The notes: generated from the sequence alone by a model not told the origin. 64,000 nt of DNA from Pullilachnospira sp963929535 (GCA_963929535.1 CAWVIZ010000010.1:441879-505878); one strand, 5' to 3'. Shown: positions 7,664 through 17,263, counted from the first letter of the stretch. Made by a program: numbers and translations.

Positions 7664-10600
7664 GACCATGGAAGCTGACCATGCAGGCCTTTGGATCCTA
7701 CGGAAACCGGACGGTCATCGACTTTGGACGGGCCGGCCAGAATCTGTTTCTGATCACCGGGGATACGGGGGCGGGAAAGACCACCATTTTTGACGCCATC
7801 GTCTTTGCCCTCTACGGGGAGGCCAGTTCCGGCGCCAACAAAAAGGACGGGATGGAGCTGCAGAGCCAGTATGTGGCGCCCTCCGTGCAGCCTTTTGTGG
7901 AGCTGACCTTCACAGAAGGAACGGGAGATCAGCAGAAGGAATATACGGTACGGCGGGTGCCAAGACATCTGCGCCCCCTGAAGCGGGGGCAGGGGGTGAA
8001 GGAGGAGAGTGAATCGGTCTCTCTACTGATGCCGGAGGGCACGGAATATCCCCAGAAGGAGACGGACGCAAAGCTGGAGGAGATCGTGGGACTCACCAAA
8101 AACCAGTTCATGCAGGTGGCCATGATCGCCCAGGGAGAATTTATGGAGCTTCTGCGGGCCCGCTCCGATGACAAAAAAGTGATTTTCCGGAAGCTGTTTC
8201 ACACGGAGATGTATCAGAAAATTGTGGAGGAGCTGGCATCCCGCAGAAAGGAAAAACAGCAGGAGATGGGCCAGATCCGCACCGTCTGCCAGACGGAGAT
8301 TTCTCATCTGGAAATCCCCAAGTCCTGGGAGCCTGGTGAGGAGCTGGAAGCCTTAAAACAGCGGATTCTCACATCGGACCGTTTTCCGGCTGCCGATATG
8401 GAGGCCGCCATGGAAGGACTGGAGCGCCTGGGGGAATATCTGACGGCGCAGGAGCAGGAGGCTTCCCGCAAGTTTGAAGAGGCCAACCACAGCTACCTTC
8501 TGGCCAGGGACGCCCTGGGCAGCGCCGAAAAATTACTGGTTCGTTTTCAGGAGCTGGACCAGGCGGAAAAAGAGCTGCAGGAATGTGAGGCGCAGAAGGA
8601 AGAAATGCTGGGTGCCTCCCGGCTTGCCGCCAGAATCCGGGATGCCTGTGAAATCCGGGCCCTCTGGCAGAACCGGGAGGACGCGGCAAAGGCGCTGGAA
8701 GAAACGGAACGCAGCCTGAAAGAACGGAGGGAGGCGTTGCCGCAGCTTGCTGTCCGCCATCAGGAAAACCTTTCGGCCGCAAAGGAAGAGGAAGCGCGTG
8801 CCACCCACACCCTGGAAGATTGCGCCAGGACCCTCCGCCGGGTGGAGGAAGCCATGAAAACATTCGGTGAGATCCGGAAGGCCCGGGAGACAATGGCGCA
8901 ACAGGAAGATGTCTGGAAACAGGCGGTCCAAAAGGCGGAGCAGGCCCGGAAGAAGAATCAGGAATTCCTCCGGCAGGAGGTGCAGTGGCGGCAGCAGGAG
9001 GCAGCGCTTTCACAGGTGGAGGCGGCTTTTGAGCGGTGGCAGGCCATGGCACAGCGGCAAAAGGAAATGGCCCGGGAGCTGGAAAATCTCCGCGCCATGC
9101 AGCGGGAGTTGAAGGAGCAGCGTGGGAAGGCGGAGCAGGCCCGGAAGGCATTTTCCACTGCCAGCGATGCCTATGAGAAGAAGAATCAGGAATACGAGAG
9201 CCAGAGGCGGATTTTCCTGAATCTGCAGGCGGGATTTCTGGCAAAGGAACAGCTGCGCCCGGGACAGCCCTGTCCCGTCTGCGGTTCCCTGGAGCATCCC
9301 GCTCCCTGCCGGATTCAGGAAGAGCATGAGGGGCTGTCCCGGGAATCCCTGGAGGCGCTGCATGGGGAGTGCGACAGGCTGAGAGCTGCCCAGGAGGAGG
9401 CCGCCGCCCGGGCCCAGACGGCCGATTCACTGGCCAGGGAAAAACAGAGCAGCGGGCGGACGGCCCTGGAGAATCTGAAAGGGAAAATGGCGGATACCAT
9501 CCCGGATCTGCCGCTTCTTCCGGAACAGGTGACCCTGGGATATCTGGGGCAAATCCTGGAGGAATGGAAGCAGCGGCTTGTGGAAGAGGGAACTGTCTGC
9601 CGGGAAAATGCCGCCCGCCTGAAGGAAATCCAGAAAAATCTCAAAGGAATCGAGAATACGAAGACGGCTTTGCAGACTGCGGCGGATCAGGCGGCAGAGT
9701 CGGAAGCTACGGAACGGGCCAGATTCACCAGCGCCCAGGATCTTCTGAAAAAAGCGCTGGATGCTAGGGAATACCCTTCGGAGAAGGATGCAGAAAATGC
9801 CCGCGCGGAAGCCATAAACAGAAAAACGGAGGCGGAAAAGGCCAGAGATGACGCCAGGGCGGCAGAGCAGAGGGCCAGAACAGAGAAGGAACAGACGGAG
9901 GCGCTGATCACCCGCTATGAGGCGGAGCTGCCCGGCCAGAGAGAACGGGCAAGGGAGAGAAATGACGCTTATCAGGCCATCCTTCAGGAGAGGAAGCTGA
10001 CCGGGGAAGAATGGAAGGCGCTGACGGCGAAGTATTCCCAGAAGGACGCCGATGAATTTCAGCGGCGCACCGAGGCGTATCACCGGAAAATGGCCGCGGC
10101 GCAATCTCTGAAAGTCTCTGCCGCCGAGGCCACCGCCGGTCAGACGCGCCCGGATTCCGGGAAGCTGAAAGAGGCCATGGATGAGGCGGAGAAGGCTGCG
10201 GCTTCCTGCCGGGAGCGGCTGGAAAGCATTAGGGAGACGGCCCGGATAGATGAGCGGGTTTGGCGGAATCTGAAGCCGAAACTTGACGAGCGGAAGCTTC
10301 TGATGGAGGAATACAGCCGTCTGGACAATCTGTGCAGCCTGCTGGGCGGCAAGGTCACCGGCTCCCGGATGGATATCGAGACGTATGTCCAGCGGTATTA
10401 TCTGGAACGGATTCTGTATGCGGCCAACCGCAGGTTTCTGGAAATGTCCGCCGGCCAGTTTGAGCTGCGGATGCGGGATGTGGACTCCGCAGGAACCGGG
10501 AAAAACCGGGGGCTGGATCTGATGGTGTACTCTGCGGTGACGGGAAAAGAGCGGGAGGTCCGCACTCTGTCCGGCGGCGAGTCCTTTATGGCAGCGCTGT

Positions 10601-10860
10601 CCCTGGCTTTGGGGATGGCTGACCAGATTCAGGAAAGCAGGGCCTCTGTCAGCCTGGATATGATGTTCATCGACGAGGGCTTCGGCTCCCTGGATGACAA
10701 CGCCCGGGCGAAGGCTGTGCGGGTGCTGAAGGAGATGGCGGGGCAGACCCGGCTCATCGGCATCATTTCCCATGTGACGGAACTGAAACAGGAGATCGAG
10801 GACCAGCTGATCGTCAGCAAGGATGAAAACGGAAGCAGTGTACGGTGGCAGATCAGCTGA
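7660..10860 (+). CDS. sbcC: SbcCD nuclease subunit C (SMC-like ATPase)
   Basis: SbcC is the Rad50-like ATPase partner of SbcD. The 1066 residues show Walker A (GDTGAGKTT) near residue 35, two long glutamate/lysine-rich coiled-coil arms, a central zinc hook (CPVCG) near residue 545, and a C-terminal ABC signature (LSGGESFMAALSLALG) followed by Walker B (MMFIDEGFGSLD). The start at 7660 uses the ATGA overlap and a GGAGGT site at 7645; the longer frame from 7573 lies inside sbcD. Long antisense open frames across this GC-rich gene are not genes. Confidence 0.97.
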   Translation: MRPWKLTMQAFGSYGNRTVIDFGRAGQNLFLITGDTGAGKTTIFDAIVFALYGEASSGANKKDGMELQSQYVAPSVQPFVELTFTEGTGDQQKEYTVRRVPRHLRPLKRGQGVKEESESVSLLMPEGTEYPQKETDAKLEEIVGLTKNQFMQVAMIAQGEFMELLRARSDDKKVIFRKLFHTEMYQKIVEELASRRKEKQQEMGQIRTVCQTEISHLEIPKSWEPGEELEALKQRILTSDRFPAADMEAAMEGLERLGEYLTAQEQEASRKFEEANHSYLLARDALGSAEKLLVRFQELDQAEKELQECEAQKEEMLGASRLAARIRDACEIRALWQNREDAAKALEETERSLKERREALPQLAVRHQENLSAAKEEEARATHTLEDCARTLRRVEEAMKTFGEIRKARETMAQQEDVWKQAVQKAEQARKKNQEFLRQEVQWRQQEAALSQVEAAFERWQAMAQRQKEMARELENLRAMQRELKEQRGKAEQARKAFSTASDAYEKKNQEYESQRRIFLNLQAGFLAKEQLRPGQPCPVCGSLEHPAPCRIQEEHEGLSRESLEALHGECDRLRAAQEEAAARAQTADSLAREKQSSGRTALENLKGKMADTIPDLPLLPEQVTLGYLGQILEEWKQRLVEEGTVCRENAARLKEIQKNLKGIENTKTALQTAADQAAESEATERARFTSAQDLLKKALDAREYPSEKDAENARAEAINRKTEAEKARDDARAAEQRARTEKEQTEALITRYEAELPGQRERARERNDAYQAILQERKLTGEEWKALTAKYSQKDADEFQRRTEAYHRKMAAAQSLKVSAAEATAGQTRPDSGKLKEAMDEAEKAAASCRERLESIRETARIDERVWRNLKPKLDERKLLMEEYSRLDNLCSLLGGKVTGSRMDIETYVQRYYLERILYAANRRFLEMSAGQFELRMRDVDSAGTGKNRGLDLMVYSAVTGKEREVRTLSGGESFMAALSLALGMADQIQESRASVSLDMMFIDEGFGSLDDNARAKAVRVLKEMAGQTRLIGIISHVTELKQEIEDQLIVSKDENGSSVRWQIS

Positions 10861-10876
10861 CGCGGGAGGATAGCAC

Positions 10877-11812
10877 ATGATTTTAAGTGTCAGCAGAAGA
10901 ACCGATATACCCAATTATTATTCCGACTGGTTTTTCAACCGGCTCCGGGAGGGATTTCTCTATGTGAGAAATCCCATGAATCCTCAACAGATCAGCCGGA
11001 TCAGCCTGTCTGCGCAGGTGGTGGACTGTATTGTCTTCTGGACGAAAAATCCGGAGCCCATGTTGGAGAGACTGGAGGAACTGAAGGAGTATCCCTTTTA
11101 TTTTCAGTTTACCCTCACCGGGTATGGAACGGATATTGAACCGGGGGTTCCCCACAAAAAGGAAGAGATGATCAGGGTATTTCAGCGCCTTTCGGAAAAA
11201 ATCGGAAGCCGCCGCGTCATCTGGCGGTACGATCCGATTCTGTTCAATCGGGTATATACTCCGGAGTACCACCGAAAAGCGTTTTCTCAGATCGCCTCCG
11301 CGCTGAATGGCTGTACGGAAAAGTGTGTGATCAGTTTTGTGGACACCTATGCCAAAAACAGAAAAAGCATGGAGAATTTGAAGGTCTATGATCTGGAAAA
11401 AGAGCAGCTTCTGGCGTTTGCGGGATCTCTGGCAAAGGAAGCAGACCGGAATCACATGACCATGGCCAGCTGCGCGGAAGCTATGGATCTGTCCGCCTGC
11501 GGGATCCGCCCCAACTGCTGTATCGACAAAGGGCTGATCGAGGAGCTGGCAGGCTGTTCCATCCGCGCCGGAAAAGACAAAAATCAGAGAGCCCGGTGCG
11601 GCTGCGTGGAAAGCGTGGAGGTGGGAACTTATGACACCTGTTTGAACGGATGTGTGTACTGCTATGCCAATCAGAGCCGGGAGAGCGTCCGGAGGGCCCG
11701 GGCGCTGTATGATCCGGATTCCCCGCTATTGTGCGGCCGGGTGGGAGAGAAAGACCGCATTACGGAGAGAAAAGTGGAATCTTTGAAGGAGACACAGATG
11801 AGTTTTCTGTGA
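10877..11812 (+). CDS. DUF1848 family protein
   Basis: The 311-residue protein begins ILSVSRRTDIPNYYSDWF and contains VVDCIVFWTKNPEPM, hallmarks of DUF1848. C-terminal cysteines (CGCVESVEVGTYDTCLNG, then CVYCYAN) look like ligands of an iron-sulfur cluster, a pattern recalling radical-SAM-related proteins, but the canonical CxxxCxxC order is not at the N-terminus. It starts 16 bases after sbcC with a GGGAGG site, so it is probably in the sbcDC operon. The function is not established. Confidence 0.85.
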   Translation: MILSVSRRTDIPNYYSDWFFNRLREGFLYVRNPMNPQQISRISLSAQVVDCIVFWTKNPEPMLERLEELKEYPFYFQFTLTGYGTDIEPGVPHKKEEMIRVFQRLSEKIGSRRVIWRYDPILFNRVYTPEYHRKAFSQIASALNGCTEKCVISFVDTYAKNRKSMENLKVYDLEKEQLLAFAGSLAKEADRNHMTMASCAEAMDLSACGIRPNCCIDKGLIEELAGCSIRAGKDKNQRARCGCVESVEVGTYDTCLNGCVYCYANQSRESVRRARALYDPDSPLLCGRVGEKDRITERKVESLKETQMSFL

Positions 11813-11887
11813 GGAAATTGGCTGCATCCGGTTTGGGGAATCTGAGGGTGTATATAGGTGAGATCCTTAAAACCTTTGTCTTCCGGC

Positions 11888-12604
11888 CTATTTGGATTTT
11901 TGCTTGTTCAAAAGTATTGTACATATAATTACTGCCGAACAGAATACAAGAATTAAGTACCATAGATTTTCAAGGCAAAACCCATTATCTGACATCAATC
12001 GGTATCCCCAGGAAGCGGGAAAAATGCGCCCTATGACTTCAAGAAAACCGGGCAGCAAGCCGATAGGGAACATAATCCCCGAAAGCATAATCGAGGGCAA
12101 AAACACAAGCTGCGCCACCATTGTCAGCTTTGCCTGATTTTTTACAACCAATCCTAAGATACTTCCAATACTCAGCGACACAATGATGTATATGGCAAGC
12201 GCAAAAAAGAAAAGCGGAAGCTGTACTGGCAAAGCCGCCTCAAACAGTATCGGGGCAAGCAGTAATATAATGGCGCAGCTAATCATCAAATGCACAAATG
12301 CAGAAAAGAACATTGTAACAAGACCTAAATATAAAGGTACTCCATTTGCTTTATAAACCTTTTTTACATCACTTCCATAAGTTTCAATCAATGATGGCGG
12401 CAACCCGATAAACGATCCCATTGAAACGCTCATCACAATCATAGATTGTATCAGTGTGCTTCTCATTTCAGGCATAACAGAGGTAAAAATACCACCCATA
12501 AGCAGAAAAAAAATAAGCGGAACGATATAGCAGGTTACCAGCAAAGATTTACTGCGTATATCCAACTTCCACTGTAATGCTACGCCGTATAAAAAACCGT
12601 TCAT
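11888..12604 (-). CDS. ABC-2 type exporter permease
   Basis: The 238-residue product has six predicted membrane segments and ABC-2 exporter features (LVTCYIVPLIFFLLMGGIF near the N-terminus, FLPSIMLSGIMFPIGLLP toward the C-terminus). It directly follows the ATPase gene with no intergenic base and is the last gene of a three-gene MerR-ATPase-permease operon. The operon is visibly richer in A and T than its neighbours, suggesting transfer. It probably exports an antibiotic or peptide; the cargo is unknown. Confidence 0.88.
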   Translation of the reverse strand: MNGFLYGVALQWKLDIRSKSLLVTCYIVPLIFFLLMGGIFTSVMPEMRSTLIQSMIVMSVSMGSFIGLPPSLIETYGSDVKKVYKANGVPLYLGLVTMFFSAFVHLMISCAIILLLAPILFEAALPVQLPLFFFALAIYIIVSLSIGSILGLVVKNQAKLTMVAQLVFLPSIMLSGIMFPIGLLPGFLEVIGRIFPASWGYRLMSDNGFCLENLWYLILVFCSAVIICTILLNKQKSK

Positions 12605-13417
12605 TTAAGCTTTCCTCCTTGCCATTTCAATAAAATGCTGTTCCAGCGTGCCACGATCAACTTTAATATCTGATACATGGATTTTTTTCTGTTTCAATTC
12701 GCCCAGTAAAGAAATCAAAGTATCTTCGATATTGTCCGTTTCGAAAGTGTTGTCTCCTTGCTGCGTCTTGATATGGATAAAATATTTTCTCCCAACCCTG
12801 TCAGTCAGTTCTGAAGCTGTACCGCAAAAGGCAATATTTCCGTTATTTAAAATAGCAATGCGGTCACATAAGGTTTCTACTTCCGCCATATCGTGACTTG
12901 CCAGTACGATTGTTTTTCCATGTGATTTGAGCTTTCGGATTTGATCGTGGAGCGATAGTCTGCCTTCGACATCGAGTCCCGCAGTCGGCTCGTCGAGAAA
13001 AATAATATCGGGGTTGCCCGTAAGCGCAAGGGCAAGATGTAACCGCCTTTTCTGACCTGTAGATAATTGCAAATACTGCTTCTTTTCCATTTCTTTGATA
13101 CCAAGACCGTTAAGCATGGTATCATCAATTTTTGATTTATTCCATTTTGCAAACAGCTTTACAGCTTCCATTGGTTTGATATGGGCGGGTAAAGATGACG
13201 ATTGTAGCTGAATACCCATTGTTCCGTTTACAGTAATCGTACCACTGTCATATTTTCGCAGACCTTCGATACATTCAAGCGTTGTCGATTTTCCTGCTCC
13301 GTTTACGCCGAGCAGAGCGAAAATTTCTCCTTTTTCAATTTGAAAATCCAGTCCCTTAAGAACCATATGACTGCCATAACTTTTCTTTAATTCATGAACT
13401 TGTATTGCGTCTTTCAC
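12605..13417 (-). CDS. ABC transporter ATP-binding protein
   Basis: This 270-residue nucleotide-binding subunit has Walker A (LLGVNGAGKSTTLECIEG), signature (LSTGQKRRLHLALAL) and Walker B/H-loop (DIIFLDEPTAGLD, ASHDMAEV). It starts at GTG 13415-13417, overlapping the MerR stop by four bases on the minus strand. It would energise the adjacent permease. The Q-loop glutamine is in MGIQLQSSSLP. Confidence 0.95.
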   Translation of the reverse strand: MKDAIQVHELKKSYGSHMVLKGLDFQIEKGEIFALLGVNGAGKSTTLECIEGLRKYDSGTITVNGTMGIQLQSSSLPAHIKPMEAVKLFAKWNKSKIDDTMLNGLGIKEMEKKQYLQLSTGQKRRLHLALALTGNPDIIFLDEPTAGLDVEGRLSLHDQIRKLKSHGKTIVLASHDMAEVETLCDRIAILNNGNIAFCGTASELTDRVGRKYFIHIKTQQGDNTFETDNIEDTLISLLGELKQKKIHVSDIKVDRGTLEQHFIEMARRKA

Positions 13418-14214
13418 GGCTTCACCTCCTCAAAGGGATTTGTTCCAATTCTTGAAAAATAGACTTGCAAAGCTGGTTCTAAATAAGCGTTAACGATTTT
13501 CTGCCTTTCCTCCCAAGCGTTTGTGGCAGTATCAATGTTACCGACTTCCACTAATTTCGGAAGCATACTCATATCGCCATTTGTAAACTCCATAATCAGG
13601 CTCCAATATTCTTTAACAACCTGTTGGCATTTTTCGCTTTCAGGCGGTACATTTTCTTTTTGAAGCTGTACGATTTCATCACTTAGGCGGTTAAATCTGT
13701 CCATAAAATCTAAGCCGCTTTCTTTATCAAATTTACTGCGTATATGATCGAGCGTATCATCATCGAAACGCTTAATAAGATAATAAGAGTCGTTTTTCAT
13801 TTGTAGATTGACAATAATATCTGCATACTTCTTAAAGTTGACTGTCCGCATTTGTAAAACTTCTGTTTTTAACTGTTCTATTGCTGAAAATGAAGCCTGA
13901 AGCTGTTCTATTTTTTGACGTATATCATCTGCCTGTTTTGTGAGAGCATTTGAAACATCAATCGGCGTTTCCAAAGAGATTAACCGCTCTTTTATATCGC
14001 CCAAAGAAAAGCCCAGTGATTTCAAAGATATAATCTGATGAAGTGTAATCAAATCTTTATCGGTATAAAGCCTGCGCCCGCCTTCGCTTTCTGCCGATGG
14101 AGAAAGAAGTCCTTCTTTATCGTAGTATTGCAGAGTACGGACGGTAACTCCCATTTTCTTTGCCACTTCTCCAACTGTCATAAACCCTTGCGGAATTGTT
14201 CTGTATTTAGCCAT
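13414..14214 (-). CDS. MerR family regulator with C-terminal ligand domain (TipA-like)
   Basis: The 266-residue protein has an N-terminal MerR winged helix (MTVGEVAKKMGVTVRTLQYYDKEGLL), a coiled-coil dimer helix and a roughly 120-residue C-terminal domain resembling the TipAS antibiotic-binding fold. Members of this class sense drugs and activate exporters. Its promoter has the distorted 19-base spacer expected for MerR activation, with a palindrome inside, so it probably autoregulates the operon. Confidence 0.9.
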   Translation of the reverse strand: MAKYRTIPQGFMTVGEVAKKMGVTVRTLQYYDKEGLLSPSAESEGGRRLYTDKDLITLHQIISLKSLGFSLGDIKERLISLETPIDVSNALTKQADDIRQKIEQLQASFSAIEQLKTEVLQMRTVNFKKYADIIVNLQMKNDSYYLIKRFDDDTLDHIRSKFDKESGLDFMDRFNRLSDEIVQLQKENVPPESEKCQQVVKEYWSLIMEFTNGDMSMLPKLVEVGNIDTATNAWEERQKIVNAYLEPALQVYFSRIGTNPFEEVKP

Positions 14215-14236
14215 AATTATTTACCTCCTGCCACCT

Positions 14237-14267
14237 ATTATAAATCATTACGCAGCGTCACAAGCAA
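14237..14267 (-). promoter_or_regulatory. MerR-type promoter and operator of the ABC exporter operon
   Basis: On the minus strand TTGCTT (14262-14267) and TATAAT (14237-14242) are 19 bases apart, longer than optimal, as in MerR-activated promoters. A near-perfect palindrome (TGACGC-T-GCGTAA, 14248-14260) lies in the spacer, exactly where MerR dimers bind. Confidence 0.7.
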
Positions 14268-14361
14268 GATCTTTTTTGAAATCTCTGAAGGAACGATTGT
14301 TCTGTATAAGATAATATGTTATTCTGAAATAGTCAGGAAATTATGAAGAGAGGGATGTTGC

Positions 14362-14712
14362 ATGAATTCCGAAAAAGTTTACGCCATGGCGTTTTCAAAA
14401 ATCTATCCACTGCTGGTTAACAAGGCGATAAAAAAGGGAAGAACGGAGCAGGAGGTCCGGCAGGTGATCTGCTGGCTCACCGGTTATGATGAGAAGGCAG
14501 TGGAGGAAGCGACCATATCGGAAGTGTCCTACGGGGATTTCTTCCGGAACGCGCCCGATCCCAATCCCAACAGAAAAAAGATCACCGGCGTTGTCTGCGG
14601 CATCCGGGTGGAGGAGATCCAGGAGCCGCTGATGCAGGAAATCCGTTATCTGGACAAGCTGGTGGATGAACTGGCCAAGGGAAAAGCCATGGAGAAGATC
14701 TTACGGCAGTGA
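14362..14712 (+). CDS. DUF2200 family protein
   Basis: A 116-residue soluble protein with the DUF2200 pattern: KVYAMAFSKIYPLLVNKAIKKGRT at the start (cut here into AMAFSKIYPLL), ICWLTGY and DPNPNRKKITGVVCGIRVE. It has an AGAGGG binding site. The downstream amidohydrolase starts 16 bases after its stop, so they may be cotranscribed. The function is unknown. Confidence 0.8.
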   Translation: MNSEKVYAMAFSKIYPLLVNKAIKKGRTEQEVRQVICWLTGYDEKAVEEATISEVSYGDFFRNAPDPNPNRKKITGVVCGIRVEEIQEPLMQEIRYLDKLVDELAKGKAMEKILRQ

Positions 14713-14728
14713 GAGAAAGGATATGGGT

Positions 14729-15610
14729 ATGAAGAATTTAAAGATCGCACTTCTTCAGATTGCCCCGGGCGGAAGCCTTGAGGAGAATCTGGAAAAAGGA
14801 CTGGCATCCTGCAGGAAGGCCAGGGAAATGGGCGCGGACATCGCGCTGTTTCCGGAAATGTGGAGCAGCGGTTACCGCATTTACAACCGTCCGGTCAGTG
14901 AGTGGCAGGCGGAGGCTGTCAGCGCGGGCAGTGATTTTATCCGAAGCTTCGGGCAGCTGGCAGGAGAGCTTTCCATGGCCATCGGGGTGACGCTGCTGGA
15001 AAAGGTGGAAGGGGATCCCAGAAATACGCTGATTCTCTTTGACCGGCAGGGAAACCGGAAGCTGACTTACGCGAAAGTGCATACCTGCGATTTTGATGTG
15101 GAGCGGCATCTGACGCCTGGGGAGGATTTTTATGTGACGACGCTGGATACAGCCTGCGGCCCGGTGGAGGTGGGAGCCATGATCTGCTATGACAGGGAAT
15201 TTCCCGAGAGCGCGCGGATTCTGATGCTGAAGGGGGCGGAGCTGATTCTGGTGCCCAATGCCTGCCCCATGGAGATCAACCGGCTGTCTCAGCTGCGGGG
15301 GCGTGCTTTTGAAAATATGACAGCCATCGCCACCTGCAATTATCCGGCGGGCGTACCGGACTGCAACGGAGGATCCACCGTCTTTGACGGCGTGGCTTAT
15401 GTGCCCCAGCTGGATGGCTCCCGGGATACCTGCATCCTGCAGGCAGGGGAAGAAGAGGGAATTTATCTGGCCAGCCTCGATCTGGATCAGCTTCGCAGAT
15501 ACCGGAGTGAAGAAGCAATGGGAAATGCTTACCGGCATCCGAAAAAATACGGGCTGCTGGTGGATACCCGGATCCGGGAGCCGTTTGTGCGGGCGGATTA
15601 CAGGGAATAA
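14729..15610 (+). CDS. Carbon-nitrogen hydrolase (nitrilase superfamily)
   Basis: The 293-residue enzyme carries the Glu-Lys-Cys catalytic triad of the nitrilase superfamily: E in LFPEMWSSGY, K in YAKVHTCDFDVERHLTPG and C in MICYDREFPESAR. The family hydrolyses amides or N-carbamoyl compounds; the exact substrate cannot be told. ATG 14729 is better spaced from AAAGG (14716-14720) than the in-frame ATG at 14723. Confidence 0.9.
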   Translation: MKNLKIALLQIAPGGSLEENLEKGLASCRKAREMGADIALFPEMWSSGYRIYNRPVSEWQAEAVSAGSDFIRSFGQLAGELSMAIGVTLLEKVEGDPRNTLILFDRQGNRKLTYAKVHTCDFDVERHLTPGEDFYVTTLDTACGPVEVGAMICYDREFPESARILMLKGAELILVPNACPMEINRLSQLRGRAFENMTAIATCNYPAGVPDCNGGSTVFDGVAYVPQLDGSRDTCILQAGEEEGIYLASLDLDQLRRYRSEEAMGNAYRHPKKYGLLVDTRIREPFVRADYRE

Positions 15611-15661
15611 TCTGATCCGCAAAAGTTTACAAGAAACGTTGCATCGTAAGAAGAAAATAGG

Positions 15662-15804
15662 GTTACAGTTCAGCCTTCCACTGTCCCGCGAGGTGTCACG
15701 CTGCTTTTGCAGCGGGATCCCGAGGCCTGCGGGCGCCAGGCTGCGGGAAACGCAGCCTGTGTGCATGCTTTTGTGACAGTGAAGCCGGAAGGCTGAACTG
15801 TTAC
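15662..15804. repeat. Long palindromic intergenic repeat
   Basis: The outer arms GTTACAGTTCAGCCTTCC (15662-15679) and GGAAGGCTGAACTGTTAC (15787-15804) pair with a single mismatch, and inner arms (ACTGTC with GACAGT) extend the stem. The right half recurs near 19212, and the end motif resembles the palindrome at 35481. It lies between the amidohydrolase and a MATE gene and encodes no protein. Confidence 0.8.
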
Positions 15805-15829
15805 AAAATAGGAGCAGACAGACAGTACC

Positions 15830-17263
15830 ATGGAAAAACAAGCAGAAAAACATACACAATCGGAACAGGACAGAAGAGTTTTTGAGGAGCTTTCACCGGC
15901 CGGGGCGCTGCGGGTGATGATTGTACCGGCAGTGATCAGTCAGCTGATTGTCCTTATCTACAACATGGCGGACACCTTTTACGTGGGACAGACCAACAAT
16001 CCGTATATGGTGGCGGGGACTTCCCTGATCCTTCCGGTATTCAATATCACCCTCTGCCTGGCGGGGCTGGCAGGGATCGGAGGCGGGGCATTGATCTCCC
16101 GTCTCCTGGGAAAGCACCAGGAGGATGAGGCCAGGAGAGTCAGCGTTTTCTCCCTGTACCTGGCAATTCTGGTGGCGGCCCTGTTTTCCCTGGGGATGGG
16201 AATCTTCATGGAGCCCATCCTGAACCTTCTGGGGGCAGGGGAAAATACATACCAATATGCCAGTCAGTATGCCCTGTGTGTCATCGTGGCAGGCGGAATC
16301 CCCACGGTGCTCTCCAACGTGCTGTCCAACCTGATCCGCAGTGTGGGACACTCCAGAGAGGCGGGCTTTGGCATCGTGCTGGGCGGCGTTCTGAATATTA
16401 TACTGGATCCGGTTTTCATGTTTGTGCTGCTGCCGGATGGTATGGAGGTAATGGGCGCCGGCATTGCCACCTGTCTGTCCAACTGCGTGGCCTGTCTGTT
16501 TTTCTTCGGTGTGCTGGCAAAGATGGGCAGGGGCTCCGTGATCACCTTTCACCCCCGCTGGGGCCGGCCTCAAAAAGAGAGCATTACGGCGGTGTTTGCG
16601 GTGGGTGTTCCCTCGGCGGTGGCTACCCTGCTGTTTGATCTGGATTATGTGGTGATTGACCGGCTGATGGTATCCTACCATGACCTGGCTCTGGCGGCGG
16701 TGGGCATTGTGCTGAAAGTGGAGCGGTTCCCGCTGAATGTGGGAATCGGCATCTGTCAGGGAATGATGCCGCTGGTGGCCTACAGCTACGCGGCGGGAAA
16801 CAGAAAGCGGATGAAAGAACTGATCCGCATATCCCGCCGGACCGGCCTGGTGATTGCTCTGGTCAGCATCCTTTTGTACGAGATCTTTGCGGCGCAGTTC
16901 ATCCGGCTGTTTATCTCCGATGCACAGACCGTGGAGCTGGCGGAGAATTTCCTCAGGATCCGGGTGCTGGCCACGCCGCTGATGTTTCTGAGCTTTTTCA
17001 CGGTTTATCTGTTCCAGGCATTCGGAAAAGGAAGAGTTTCCCTGTTTCTGGGGGTTACCCGGTGGCTGGTATTCAATATCCCCATGCTGTTTCTGCTGAA
17101 CGCGGTTTTCGGCATGTACGGAATTGTCTGGTCACAGGTGACGGCGGATGTTCTGACGGTGACCATGTCCTTTCTGGTATACCGGAAGCTGGGGCCGGGA
17201 AATCCGGAATTTCCCATGGGAAATGATGGGAGTGAAGGAAATTTGTGCGAAAAAAGACTATAA
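15830..17263 (+). CDS. MATE family efflux transporter
   Basis: A 477-residue MATE exporter with about 12 membrane segments and typical stretches (LIYNMADTFYVGQTNNPYM near residue 45; FGKGRVSLFLGVTRW near residue 400). It is a different subfamily from the copies at 619 and 49032. The binding site (AGGAG near 15811) is far from the ATG, so the start is somewhat uncertain. crcB follows after 25 bases. Confidence 0.92.
   Translation: MEKQAEKHTQSEQDRRVFEELSPAGALRVMIVPAVISQLIVLIYNMADTFYVGQTNNPYMVAGTSLILPVFNITLCLAGLAGIGGGALISRLLGKHQEDEARRVSVFSLYLAILVAALFSLGMGIFMEPILNLLGAGENTYQYASQYALCVIVAGGIPTVLSNVLSNLIRSVGHSREAGFGIVLGGVLNIILDPVFMFVLLPDGMEVMGAGIATCLSNCVACLFFFGVLAKMGRGSVITFHPRWGRPQKESITAVFAVGVPSAVATLLFDLDYVVIDRLMVSYHDLALAAVGIVLKVERFPLNVGIGICQGMMPLVAYSYAAGNRKRMKELIRISRRTGLVIALVSILLYEIFAAQFIRLFISDAQTVELAENFLRIRVLATPLMFLSFFTVYLFQAFGKGRVSLFLGVTRWLVFNIPMLFLLNAVFGMYGIVWSQVTADVLTVTMSFLVYRKLGPGNPEFPMGNDGSEGNLCEKRL

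Noticed and set aside
8369..10914. Long antisense open frames (353 and 495 codons) opposite sbcC
   Set aside because: They have proline/serine/arginine-rich composition without motifs and lie antisense to a gene with complete SMC motifs; they are by-products of high GC and codon bias.
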